Positions 6,466-14,732 of a stretch of DNA of 40,028 nt are shown here, piece after piece. The notes beneath the pieces were generated by a model. The model saw only the letters and a list, made by a program, of their open reading frames with translations, was not told the origin of the DNA and did not search any database. The position numbers were made by a program, and so were the translations under genes. Numbering within the stretch: the stretch's first letter is position 1; each line of letters begins with the position of its first letter. This stretch comes from an uncultured Acidimicrobiales bacterium (GTDB lineage Bacteria > Actinomycetota > Acidimicrobiia > Acidimicrobiales > SZUA-35): positions 1-40,028 of the forward strand of contig CALKZY010000041.1 in assembly GCA_938002965.1 (NCBI GenBank), read 5' to 3'.

Positions 6466-7701
6466 ATGTCAATTGAAGTTCCGTCCCTCGCTCCAATCAC
6501 TGAAGCCCCGTCCAGCGACCACTACGACGTCGTGATTGTGGGCGGCGCCATCATTGGTTCGTCCATCGCCTGGTTTCTGTCGCAGCACTACGAGTTCGAC
6601 GGATCTGTGCTTGTCGTCGAACGCGACATGACGTACGCCGACTCCTCAACAGCTCACACCAACAGCTGCATGCGCCAGCAGTTCTCCAATCCGCTGAACG
6701 TCAAGATCAGTCAATACGCCGCAGACTACGTGCGGCAGTTCAAGGAGTTGGTAGGCCCGGATGACCCCGATGTGCACGACGTCACGGTCGATCACTTCGG
6801 CTACATGTACTTGGCGGCCGATGAGCAATTCGCTGAGACACTCCGGGCCAACCAGGTTTTGCAGGCCGAGGCTGGTGCCGGCACCAGCATCTACACGCCG
6901 GACGAAATCAAGGCTGAGTATCCGGCGTACAACGTGGACGACATCATCTGCGGCAGCCACAACAAGATTGACGAAGGCTATTTTGACTCCGGAACGATGT
7001 TCGACACCTGGCGGCGCAAGGCCCGCGAGGCCGGAGTCGAGTACACCAAGGGTGAGGTGGTGGCCATCGAACGATCAGGCGATCGCGTCGCGTCGGTCAC
7101 CCTTGCGTCCGGGCGAACCGTGGCCTGCGGAACGGTAGTCAACGCCGCTGGACCGAGGGCTTCCGATGTTGCCGCCATGGCCGGTTTCGCACTCCCGGTA
7201 GAACCGCGGAAGCGGTTCACATTCATGGTTGATTTGGCCGAGCCGCTTGAGGGCAAAAGGCCTCCGCTGACTATTGATCCCACCGGTGTGCACCTGCGAC
7301 CCGAAGGGACGTCGTACATGGTCGGCTGCAGTCCTGAGCCTGACCCGGCGGTGGCCCCAGACGATTTTGCCATGGACGATGACATTTTCGAGGGGAAGGT
7401 CTGGCCTGCCCTGGCCCACAGAATTCCGGCGTTCGAGCGGCTCAAGGTGGTAAGCCGTTGGGCCGGACACTATGCCTACAACCGGTTGGACCACAATGTG
7501 GTCGTTGGCCCGCACCACGAGGTCGACAATTTTCTGTTTGCCAATGGGTTCTCCGGTCACGGCCTACAACAGGCACCTGCCATCGGGCGGGGCGTGGCCG
7601 AACAGATCGTGTTCGGGGCCTACACGACACTCGACTTGTCGCAGCTCGGATACCAGCGAATTGTGGACGCCGAAGCGTTCGTGGAGACTGCCGTCATCTA
7701 A
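6466..7701 (+). CDS. DAO-family FAD-dependent oxidoreductase (sarcosine/dimethylglycine oxidase-like)
   Basis: This 411-residue flavoprotein begins with the dinucleotide-binding motif VVIVGGAIIGSSIAWFL (residues ~22-38) followed by VLVVERD for the ribose. It has the DAO-fold C-terminus LFANGFSGHGLQQAPAIGRG that contacts FAD. The length fits the sarcosine oxidase beta / glycine oxidase / dimethylglycine dehydrogenase group, which oxidises C-N bonds of secondary or tertiary amines. GGAG lies 6 nt before the ATG. It is 28 bp after the ArsR gene and shares strand with the carnitine dehydrogenase-like gene, so demethylation or deamination of a betaine-derived amine is a reasonable inference. Exact substrate unknown. 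Confidence 0.85.
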   Translation: MSIEVPSLAPITEAPSSDHYDVVIVGGAIIGSSIAWFLSQHYEFDGSVLVVERDMTYADSSTAHTNSCMRQQFSNPLNVKISQYAADYVRQFKELVGPDDPDVHDVTVDHFGYMYLAADEQFAETLRANQVLQAEAGAGTSIYTPDEIKAEYPAYNVDDIICGSHNKIDEGYFDSGTMFDTWRRKAREAGVEYTKGEVVAIERSGDRVASVTLASGRTVACGTVVNAAGPRASDVAAMAGFALPVEPRKRFTFMVDLAEPLEGKRPPLTIDPTGVHLRPEGTSYMVGCSPEPDPAVAPDDFAMDDDIFEGKVWPALAHRIPAFERLKVVSRWAGHYAYNRLDHNVVVGPHHEVDNFLFANGFSGHGLQQAPAIGRGVAEQIVFGAYTTLDLSQLGYQRIVDAEAFVETAVI

Positions 7702-7780
7702 ACGGTCGATGCCAGGTGACCGATTGGACCTTCGGGTGAACAGCCGACCGACTCAGTCGATGAAGGCGCGGGCCTGCGGG

Positions 7781-8869
7781 TTAGGCGGCGAATCGCGGGC
7801 GGTTGTCTTCGGTCTCAATCACAACGGAAACTCCGCTCACCATGGCGACTCGTATGGCGGCGTCGACTAGTCGGGCCTGATGGTCGTGGCCTCGTCGACG
7901 TTCAAGCGACAATTCGTTGGAGAGAGTGCCAACCCAGACTCGGCGCTGATCCAAGGTGTCGTCGGCGGGAACAACTAGGACGTCGACGTCTCGGTACCGC
8001 AATTGGTTGAGCACGGCTGAAACCGAGTCAGAGTCGCCGTCGGGCCCCGCCAGGCGTGCCACTGCTCGGTGAGCTAGGCCATCTTGGTCGTCACCGTCGG
8101 TTTCCGTGCCCGATGAAGCGATCTTGTCGACATCCATCAGTCGGGTTTCAGTCACGACCTTGAAGCGGCGGTCGGTTCCGGCTGCGATCATGTCGGCTAC
8201 CGGACGAGTTGCCGCCGGTTGGCCGAGCAGTACCAGTTTCGTGGTTGGTTCATGTTGGCGGTGTCGTTCCATGCGGTGTCGTTCCAGGGAATCGATAAAA
8301 CGATCGTCGTGGCTGGCATGAATCTTGTCGCCGACAATATCGCCGGTCAGGTCGATGGTTTGATCGTTGGCGCCAAGGTCGTCGGTCATGATGAGATGCG
8401 GGACGCGCCGCTGGGACCACGTGAGCAAAGGGACAACGTAGGGCAGTGTGTCGACCACCACCATGTCGGCGAAGAACGGTTCGGGTCCGTGTCCGGCGAC
8501 GACTGCGCCGTCGGAGGCTGCCACTACCGAGAGGGAGGCGGCCCAGGTTGGTGGGTTAGCCAGTACCCGCTGGGCGATCTCCTCGATGACCAGCGGCGAG
8601 GTTTGGCGGCGTTGGAGCTCAAGGTCGATCGCCGCCCAGCGGCGATGGATCGAGTTGGCGGCGGGCCCGTCACCTGGATGCACGGTGATGTTCACCGACA
8701 CGAATGGTCCCGGGTGGTAGTACAGGGAGCGAATGGCTTCGAGTGCTGGAGAATCGCTCGGCGGCATGCTGGCATCCGGTTCTAGAGCCGGGAGATGTCC
8801 GGTGGTCCGGCCGACCTTGCCTAAGTACTGCGGATTGCTGATGGTTGTGCCGTTGAGGGTGGTGGTCAC
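7781..8869 (-). CDS. Rv2629-like bacterial eRF1/Vms1 homologue (baeRF family)
   Basis: This 362-residue protein has the layout of the bacterial archaeo-eukaryotic release-factor-like family (Rv2629 group). It opens LEAIRSLYYHPGPFVSVNIT, has a middle helical/beta region ending SLERHRMERHRQHEP, and closes with RLVDAAIRVAMVSGVSVVIE, the eRF1-domain-3-like (L7Ae-type) end. Family members are proposed to act on stalled ribosomes or peptidyl-tRNA. I chose the GTG at 8869 because GAAGGA lies 5 nt upstream. An open frame continues to a TTG at 9052, but it crosses AT-rich promoter-like sequence. An ATG at 8767 would also keep the conserved part. The gene is convergent with the FAD oxidoreductase and unrelated in function to its neighbours. 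Confidence 0.65.
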   Translation of the reverse strand: MTTTLNGTTISNPQYLGKVGRTTGHLPALEPDASMPPSDSPALEAIRSLYYHPGPFVSVNITVHPGDGPAANSIHRRWAAIDLELQRRQTSPLVIEEIAQRVLANPPTWAASLSVVAASDGAVVAGHGPEPFFADMVVVDTLPYVVPLLTWSQRRVPHLIMTDDLGANDQTIDLTGDIVGDKIHASHDDRFIDSLERHRMERHRQHEPTTKLVLLGQPAATRPVADMIAAGTDRRFKVVTETRLMDVDKIASSGTETDGDDQDGLAHRAVARLAGPDGDSDSVSAVLNQLRYRDVDVLVVPADDTLDQRRVWVGTLSNELSLERRRGHDHQARLVDAAIRVAMVSGVSVVIETEDNRPRFAA

Positions 8870-8874
8870 GGTTG

Positions 8875-8880
8875 TCCTTC
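8875..8880 (-). promoter_or_regulatory. Ribosome-binding site GAAGGA that sets the baeRF start
   Basis: Minus-strand GAAGGA, 5 nt before the GTG at 8869-8867. Neither the longer TTG start (9052) nor the internal ATG (8767) has a comparable site, so this decides the start. Confidence 0.6.
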
Positions 8881-9159
8881 CGACTGTTTCGCCGCTCACT
8901 CCGACCCCGCCGTATGTGGAGCTGGGTTGTGCCCCGATTTTGGCAGGCACTTTATCCGATACTGAAGATATCAAAGATTTTGACAGTAGGCGTTGTTGGT
9001 TAGGTCTTGTCGCCTGATCATCAAGAGGTCTCGTTGGAGGCCACGGCATCAAAGTCGGTTGTGTCCGTGCTCCGATAACGGCGTACCCTCCAGTCCAGAA
9101 GTAACACAGCGTTTGAGCCCCGATGCGGTGAGCACCGGTATCGGTATTGGAGAGTCCCC

Positions 9160-10596
9160 ATGTCCATAAACGACTCGGTTTCGCAAGACCGGTTCAACAG
9201 CTACGACACTGAAGACATTTGGCGCAAAGACATCAACCACTTCATGCATCCGTGGACGGACTTCACCCAGTTCGAAGATAAAGGGTCCATGGTGGTTGCC
9301 GAGTCCGAAGGTGTCTACATCTACGACTCCGACGGTAAACGCTACATGGATGGCATCGGTGGACTGTGGTGTGTCAACGTCGGCTACGGCCGGGCGGAGA
9401 TCGGCCAAGCAATGGCCGAGCAAGCCACAAAAATGACCTACTACTCGTCCTTTGGTCACCACACGTCGATTCCCGCCGCAGCGCTGTCAGCCAAGCTGGC
9501 CGACCTAGCGCCCGAGCCGCTCAACCACGTGTTCTACGGCACCGGCGGATCGGTCGCTAACGACACAACAGTGCGAATCATCCACTTCTACTTCAACCAG
9601 CTGGGCAAGCCAAACAAGAAGATCATCATTAGCCGAGAGAATGCGTATCACGGTTCTACCTACTTGGCCATGTCGCTCACCGGAGTCGCCTACGACCACC
9701 AGGGCTTCGACATCATCGGTGAACCGTTGATCCACCACGTCTCGGGCCCTGACATGTACCGAGGGCGGGGGGAGATGACTCCGGAGGAGTACTGCACCCA
9801 CCTGCTGGACGAGTTTAAAGCCAAGGTGGAGTCCATCGGGCCCGAGAATGTCGCCGCCTTCTTCGCTGAGCCGATCATGGGGGCGGGCGGTGTGCTTGTA
9901 TCTCCGCCCGGTTACCTGCAGGGCATCCGAGAGTTGTGTCGGCAGTACGAAATTCTCTTTGTGGCCGACGAGGTTGTGACCGCCTTCGGCCGTCTGGGTC
10001 ACTTCTTCGCCTCCGAAGATCACTTCGGAATCGTGCCCGACATCATCAACTCGGCGAAAGGCCTAACATCGGCCTATGCGCCGCTCTCGGCGACGCTTAT
10101 CTCAGACGAGATGTACGAGGTGCTGAGCGTGCCACAGGCTCCGGGCGCAGTGTTCTCCCACGGGTTCACGTACTCAGGCCACCCGGTTTCGTGTGCAGCC
10201 GGGCTGAAGAACATCGAAATCATGGAGCGCGAAGACATATGCGGTCATGTGCGTGAAGTCGGACCGCACTTCGAAAAGCAGCTGGCGACTCTGTCGGACC
10301 TTGACATCGTCGGAGATGTTCGCGGCAGTCACTTCATGCTTTGCGTCGAGAACGTGGCCAACAAGGAAACCAAGGAGCTGTTCGACCCGGATCTCCACAT
10401 TGGCGATTTGGTGGCCGATGCCTGTGAGCAACGTGGCCTGATTGTTCGACCGATCGGTCACTTGAACGTACTCTCTCCGCCATTGGTCATGAGCGTCGAG
10501 CAGGTGGACTGGCTGGTGGCGACTCTGCGAGAGGGCATCATCGAGGTCCAAGACAGCCTGATCCGTGACCGAAAGTGGTCGCCGCCTTCAAGCTGA
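9160..10596 (+). CDS. Class III (omega) aminotransferase
   Basis: This 478-residue PLP enzyme belongs to the class III family (taurine, beta-alanine, putrescine and similar amine substrates). Visible are the N-terminal GVYIYDSDGKRYMDGIGGLW, the phosphate-binding YGTGGSVANDT, D270 in FVADEVVTAFGR that contacts the pyridine nitrogen, and the Schiff-base Lys300 in INSAKGLTSAYAPLSA. The loop reads GTGGSVAND where most relatives have SGSEAND. GGAGAG sits 7 nt before the ATG. It probably uses pyruvate as acceptor with an omega-amino acid or amine donor. It may serve the amine-degradation genes upstream or the P450 operon downstream. Confidence 0.85.
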   Translation: MSINDSVSQDRFNSYDTEDIWRKDINHFMHPWTDFTQFEDKGSMVVAESEGVYIYDSDGKRYMDGIGGLWCVNVGYGRAEIGQAMAEQATKMTYYSSFGHHTSIPAAALSAKLADLAPEPLNHVFYGTGGSVANDTTVRIIHFYFNQLGKPNKKIIISRENAYHGSTYLAMSLTGVAYDHQGFDIIGEPLIHHVSGPDMYRGRGEMTPEEYCTHLLDEFKAKVESIGPENVAAFFAEPIMGAGGVLVSPPGYLQGIRELCRQYEILFVADEVVTAFGRLGHFFASEDHFGIVPDIINSAKGLTSAYAPLSATLISDEMYEVLSVPQAPGAVFSHGFTYSGHPVSCAAGLKNIEIMEREDICGHVREVGPHFEKQLATLSDLDIVGDVRGSHFMLCVENVANKETKELFDPDLHIGDLVADACEQRGLIVRPIGHLNVLSPPLVMSVEQVDWLVATLREGIIEVQDSLIRDRKWSPPSS

Positions 10597-10678
10597 ACTT
10601 CTCGACCTGACACCCGGTGGGTCTAAGCTCGTCGAGTGATGCTTGCTGGCTAGTCGTACTAGAAAGTCGAAGACTGAC

Positions 10679-11935
10679 GTGATCGAGCTTCATAACGCTG
10701 AGACGTTTGCCCAGGGCATTCCTCACGATCTGTTTACTTCGATGCGGGCTGACCCCTCCCTGACCTGGACCGCAGGTCAAGGCGACACAGCCGGCTTCTG
10801 GTCGGTGGGCCGCCACGCCGACCTCGTTGCCGTATCGCGCGACACCGACACGTACTCATCGGCTACAGGGCACATTCAGATCTACGACATCGACGCCGAT
10901 GCCCTCGAAGCACGCGCCTCAATGATCGACTTAGACCCGCCGGTTCATACCAGGCTCCGCCGATTGGTCAGCTCAGCCTTCACCCCAAGGCACGTCGAGC
11001 TCTACCGACAAGCAGTCCGAGGCCGAGTACGTCGTAGCCTCGACCAATTGGAAGCCAACGGAGGTGGTGAATGGGTGTCGACCGTTGCCGCGCCAATACC
11101 CATAGGCGTCATTTGCGACATCATGGGGGTGCCAGAGGAAGATCACCAGTACATGATCGAGCTGTCCGACCACCTGGTTGCCGGAACAGCGGGAGAACCG
11201 CTTGAACCGAGTGCCTACGGCAACACCACCGCGCTGAGGTTGCTGCCGTTCAACAGTCCGGCGGCATACGCCATGGCCGACTACGCCGAGCGGCTCGCAG
11301 ATCGACGTCGCCACGACCCCCAAGACGACTTAGTCACCAAATTGATCAACACCGAGGTCGAAGGTGAGAGCTTGAACCGCGACGAGTTCTCCAACTTCTT
11401 TCGTCTCATGATTTTTGCCGGCAACGAAACCACCCGGTCATCAATGGCCCACCTCGCCTTGCATCTCGTGCACTTCAAAGAGGCATTCGAGGTTGTGGAG
11501 CATGACCGTTCGCTCTTGTCGACCGTGGCCGACGAAGTTGTTCGATACTCGTCGCCGATTCTTTACTTTCGCCGCACCGTGACCCGGCCCACAGTGCTTT
11601 CCGGCACCGAGCTGGCCGAAGGCGACAAGGTCGTCATGTGGTACGCGTCGGCCAACTTTGACGAAACCGTGTTCGACGATCCCATGATGTTTCAACCTGG
11701 CCGGTCCTCAGTGCCGACTCACGTAGCCTTTGGCGGGGGAGGTGCACACTTCTGCTTGGGAGCGTCACTGGCCCGCCTCGAAGTAGCGGAACTCATCAAA
11801 GAGATTCTCGACCGCAGGCTGGACATCGTCGAGCTGGGTGAAGCGACCTTCGTCGAGTCGAACTTTGTCAACGGGATCGAACACCTTGATGTCAAGGTGA
11901 GTCGTCGAGGTTTGTCCAACAAGGAGCATCAGTGA
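10679..11935 (+). CDS. Cytochrome P450
   Basis: This is a soluble bacterial P450 of about 418 residues. Key motifs: I-helix FAGNETTRS (oxygen-activating threonine, ~246-254), K-helix E-x-x-R in DEVVRY, and the haem loop FGGGGAHFCLGASLAR with the cysteine ligand near 359. It resembles the actinobacterial CYP families that hydroxylate steroids, terpenes or fatty acids. The start is uncertain: I use the GTG that gives VIELHNAETFAQGIPH, close to where the family usually begins; an upstream in-frame TTG at 10643 adds 12 residues. Its stop overlaps the GTG of the acyl-CoA dehydrogenase (GTGA), so the two are coupled. No ferredoxin or ferredoxin reductase is adjacent. Confidence 0.9.
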   Translation: MIELHNAETFAQGIPHDLFTSMRADPSLTWTAGQGDTAGFWSVGRHADLVAVSRDTDTYSSATGHIQIYDIDADALEARASMIDLDPPVHTRLRRLVSSAFTPRHVELYRQAVRGRVRRSLDQLEANGGGEWVSTVAAPIPIGVICDIMGVPEEDHQYMIELSDHLVAGTAGEPLEPSAYGNTTALRLLPFNSPAAYAMADYAERLADRRRHDPQDDLVTKLINTEVEGESLNRDEFSNFFRLMIFAGNETTRSSMAHLALHLVHFKEAFEVVEHDRSLLSTVADEVVRYSSPILYFRRTVTRPTVLSGTELAEGDKVVMWYASANFDETVFDDPMMFQPGRSSVPTHVAFGGGGAHFCLGASLARLEVAELIKEILDRRLDIVELGEATFVESNFVNGIEHLDVKVSRRGLSNKEHQ

Positions 11936-13155
11936 GCACTAACCCCGGCCCGGTAGCCCTCTGGCAGTTGTCGGACGACCAACGTGAACTTCAAGCCCGG
12001 GCAAGGGAGCTGGCCCAAACGGTCATCGCTCCTAAGGCGGCGGAAGTCGACGAATCCGAAGAGTATCCATGGGACAACGTCGAGGCCCTACGGGCGGCCG
12101 GCCTCACCGGTATGACTATCCCAGTTGAACTCGGGGGAGCCGGACGATCCTTCCTGGACGCAGTCCTCGTGATTGAAGAGATGGCCAAGGTGTGCGGAGT
12201 CACCGGACGTATCGCCGTTGAATGCAATATGGGTGCCATCTCGGCCATCATGGCCTACGGCACTGAGCAGCAGCAGAAGTTGGCGGCCGACCTGGTCCTT
12301 CATGGCGATAAGCCGGCGATATGCATAACCGAACCGGACGCAGGTAGCGCAGCCTCGCGAATGACCACTCGGGCAGATCGCAGGGGCGACCACTACGTAC
12401 TCAATGGGACCAAACACTGGATCACCGGCGCCGGTGTGTCTCGTCTGCACCTGATCTTCGCCAGGGTGTTCGACGAGCAAGGCAATGAGTTGGGCATAGG
12501 CGGGTTCATTGCCGTTCGCGGCGAAACAGGTGGCCTGCGGTTTGGGCGACGGGAACCAACTATGGGACTGCGCGGCATCCCCGAACGGGAAGTGATTTTG
12601 GAAGACGCCGAGATCCCGGTTGAAATGGCGGTCATTCCCGGTGATGGTTTCAAGCGAGGCTTCGCCGGCTTGATGAACGCCTACAACAGCCAGCGGGTTG
12701 GCGCTGGAACAGTGGCTCTCGGCCTGGCTGCCGGGGCTTATGAACTGGCTGTTGAATTTGTCAAGGAGCGGGAGCAATTCGGTCGGCCTATCGCCGAGTT
12801 CCAAGGGCTGCAATGGATGTTGGCCGACATGTCGACCAAGCTTGAGGCCGCTCGGAGCCTGACCTACAGGGCGGCGGCCTCTAGAGGGCCGGACGGCTCG
12901 CCGTTTCCCGACGTGACCCTGGCCGCTCAAGCCAAGATTTTTACCGCTGAAGCTTCGATCGGCGTGGTCAGTGACGCGCTGCAAATGTTCGGCGCGGCTG
13001 GTTACTCCCGCCGCAATCCACTCGAACGGATGTATCGCGACGTTCGAATGTTCACGATCGGTGGTGGAACGGCTCAGATCCTGCGAACCGTGGTCGCTTC
13101 GCGCCTGCTTGACATGCGTCTGCCCCAGACCCGCGACGGCTACCGCCCCGACTAG
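11932..13155 (+). CDS. Acyl-CoA dehydrogenase family protein lacking the canonical catalytic Glu
   Basis: This 407-residue flavoprotein has the full ACAD architecture: N-terminal helices (LSDDQRELQARARELA), the flavin/substrate segment CITEPDAGSAASRMTTRA, the middle WITGAG, and the C-terminal helices REQFGRPIAEFQGLQWMLAD with DALQMFGAAGYSR. In typical members the base is Glu in the YEGTxQI motif; here the aligned sequence is TIGGGTAQI, with G378 at that position. The alternative helix-G position, Glu in isovaleryl-CoA dehydrogenase, reads NSQRVGAG (Gln). It may be a divergent ACAD acting as a reductase or on an unusual CoA thioester, as CaiA-like enzymes also lack the motif. It is translationally coupled to the P450. 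Confidence 0.85.
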   Translation: MSTNPGPVALWQLSDDQRELQARARELAQTVIAPKAAEVDESEEYPWDNVEALRAAGLTGMTIPVELGGAGRSFLDAVLVIEEMAKVCGVTGRIAVECNMGAISAIMAYGTEQQQKLAADLVLHGDKPAICITEPDAGSAASRMTTRADRRGDHYVLNGTKHWITGAGVSRLHLIFARVFDEQGNELGIGGFIAVRGETGGLRFGRREPTMGLRGIPEREVILEDAEIPVEMAVIPGDGFKRGFAGLMNAYNSQRVGAGTVALGLAAGAYELAVEFVKEREQFGRPIAEFQGLQWMLADMSTKLEAARSLTYRAAASRGPDGSPFPDVTLAAQAKIFTAEASIGVVSDALQMFGAAGYSRRNPLERMYRDVRMFTIGGGTAQILRTVVASRLLDMRLPQTRDGYRPD

Positions 13156-13185
13156 CGTTGGAGCGAGCACGGTCTCCGCTAACCC

Positions 13186-13191
13186 TAGACT
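13186..13191 (+). promoter_or_regulatory. Candidate -10 box (TAGACT) for a leaderless transcript
   Basis: TAGACT lies 8 nt before the ATG at 13200 and there is no Shine-Dalgarno sequence. It could start a separate transcript inside the operon. The -35 region is poor (CGAGCA, 16 bp upstream). Confidence 0.3.
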
Positions 13192-13199
13192 TGTCTCCG

Positions 13200-14276
13200 A
13201 TGTCCGCCGAGTCCCAGTCGACAGAGATGCTCCCGGGATTTATCGATCTGCAGATCAATGGTGCATTTGGGCTGGACTTCACCACCCAACCAACCTCGAT
13301 CTGGGAGGTCGGTCGTCGGTTGCCGTGTTTCGGAGTGACTGCCTTTCTGCCCACGATCATCAGTTGCCACGATCAGCAACGTCACGCTGCCTATGCGGCC
13401 GTTCGGGCCAGGCCTGACGACTACATCGGCGCCGAACCATTGGGGCTTCACCTCGAGGGGCCATTGCTGGCTGATTCGAAGGCCGGCGTCCACCCGGTGG
13501 CCGCTATCGCAGATGCTGTCAGCCGATTCGAGCAGGTGGTCGATGAAATTGTGGCCAACGCCGAGGTGGTCTCGATGGTGACGCTGGCTCCGGAGCTGTC
13601 GGGGGCGATGACGGCCATCAAACGCCTCGTTGAGTCCGGGGTAGTCGTTTCGCTCGGTCATTCGGCTGCGACGGAATCGGTGGCTTCGCAAGCCTTTGAT
13701 GCGGGGGCGACTTCCGTCACCCACGTTTTCAATGCTATGACGCCGATACACCATCGTGAGGTTGGCCTGGTCGGCGCCGCCCTCGGAGACAACCGGGTCA
13801 CCATCGGTCTCATCGCCGATAACCGACATGTCACCCCATCGGCCATGCGGCTTGTCTGGCGGCTGGTGGGCACCTATCGGCTGGCACTGGTGTCCGACGC
13901 CGTGGCCGGATTGGGCGCTCCGCCGGGTCGCTACCCGATTAGTGGTCAAATGGTCAATTGCGACGACGATGCTCGCACCGACGATGGGGAATTAGCGGGT
14001 TCACTGCTGGACCTGCCCACAGCAGCGACCAATCTGCGAGCCGCTGTCGGCGAGGCGTGGCAGACAAGGTCGTCGGTACCCGAAGACCCCATTGCCCACG
14101 TCCTGGCCGGCAACCAGGCTCGACTGCTGGGTGACGAAACTCGTGGTGCCGCTGGGACCGATTTGGAGGGCCAGCGTGGCGATTTGGTGTTGGTCGACGA
14201 GTGCAACCGACCGGTCGTGACGTATATCGGCGGCCGCGAGGTTTGGCGGCATCCGAAAGCCAAGGATTGGGCGTAG
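13200..14276 (+). CDS. NagA-like amidohydrolase (N-acetylglucosamine-6-phosphate deacetylase family)
   Basis: This 358-residue protein carries the NagA signature set: PGFIDLQINGAFG at the start, the metal ligand Glu in LHLEGPLLADSKAGVHP, His in SLGHSAATE, His in THVFNAM, and the catalytic Asp in LVSDAVAG. It closes with DLVLVDECNRPVVTYIGGREVW, the strand that returns to the small beta domain. It starts right at PGFIDL, so the usual N-terminal ~50 residues of that beta domain are missing compared with ~380-residue NagA. The TTG at 13158 adds only 14 residues of no homology. All active-site residues seem present, so it may be an active deacetylase with a non-sugar substrate, given its P450/ACAD/SDR neighbours. 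Confidence 0.75.
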   Translation: MSAESQSTEMLPGFIDLQINGAFGLDFTTQPTSIWEVGRRLPCFGVTAFLPTIISCHDQQRHAAYAAVRARPDDYIGAEPLGLHLEGPLLADSKAGVHPVAAIADAVSRFEQVVDEIVANAEVVSMVTLAPELSGAMTAIKRLVESGVVVSLGHSAATESVASQAFDAGATSVTHVFNAMTPIHHREVGLVGAALGDNRVTIGLIADNRHVTPSAMRLVWRLVGTYRLALVSDAVAGLGAPPGRYPISGQMVNCDDDARTDDGELAGSLLDLPTAATNLRAAVGEAWQTRSSVPEDPIAHVLAGNQARLLGDETRGAAGTDLEGQRGDLVLVDECNRPVVTYIGGREVWRHPKAKDWA

Positions 14277-14284
14277 AACTAGAT

Positions 14285-14719
14285 ATGGCCCATTATGTTT
14301 GCACCGTCAACTCGCCTCTCAGCGTTGAGGAAGCGTTCGACTACATGGCCGATCTGCGTAACTTCGCCGCCTGGGATCCGGGCGTACGTTCAGCCACCGT
14401 CCTAGATGGCGCTGAACCGGGTCTCAATACCGCCTATGAGGTAACAGCCAGCGGGGCCAAACTGGTGTATCGAACGATCGAGTACGATCGCCCAGAGCGA
14501 ATGGTGGCCGAAGCAGTCACCTCGCGACTCCGCAGCTACGACATCATCGAGGTGGCTGAGCGAGACGGTGGAAGTGCCATCACCTACGACGCCACGCTCG
14601 AATTAAAGGGTCTATTCAAGCTGGGTGAGCCGATCATGAAAGTCGTGTTCAACCGCATAGGCGACGCCGCTGCGGGCGGCTTGGAGTCAGCCCTCAAGGG
14701 CAAACTGGTTCGAAACTAG
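14285..14719 (+). CDS. SRPBCC (START-like) domain protein
   Basis: This 144-residue protein has the polyketide-cyclase/SRPBCC pattern: an early beta strand, then VEEAFDYMADLRNFAAWDPGVRSA, strands through EYDRPERMVAEAV and YDIIEVAERDGGSAITYDAT, and the long C-terminal helix around DAAAGGLESALKGKL. The fold forms a hydrophobic ligand pocket and can bind lipids or act as a cyclase/hydrolase. The ATG at 14285 is 8 bp after the NagA-like stop; an upstream open frame to 14201 lies inside that gene and is rejected. It is 13 bp before an SDR, a pairing common in lipid-related operons. Function in this cluster is unknown. Confidence 0.8.
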   Translation: MAHYVCTVNSPLSVEEAFDYMADLRNFAAWDPGVRSATVLDGAEPGLNTAYEVTASGAKLVYRTIEYDRPERMVAEAVTSRLRSYDIIEVAERDGGSAITYDATLELKGLFKLGEPIMKVVFNRIGDAAAGGLESALKGKLVRN

Positions 14720-14732
14720 GTCTGAGACGCCC

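Noticed and set aside
8870..9052. N-terminal extension of the baeRF protein up to a TTG
   Set aside because: The added residues are low-complexity and AT-rich DNA follows, whereas the GTG at 8869 has a good ribosome-binding site.
14201..14284. Upstream extension of the SRPBCC protein
   Set aside because: It lies inside the NagA-like gene in another frame and adds no SRPBCC-like residues before MAHYVCTV.
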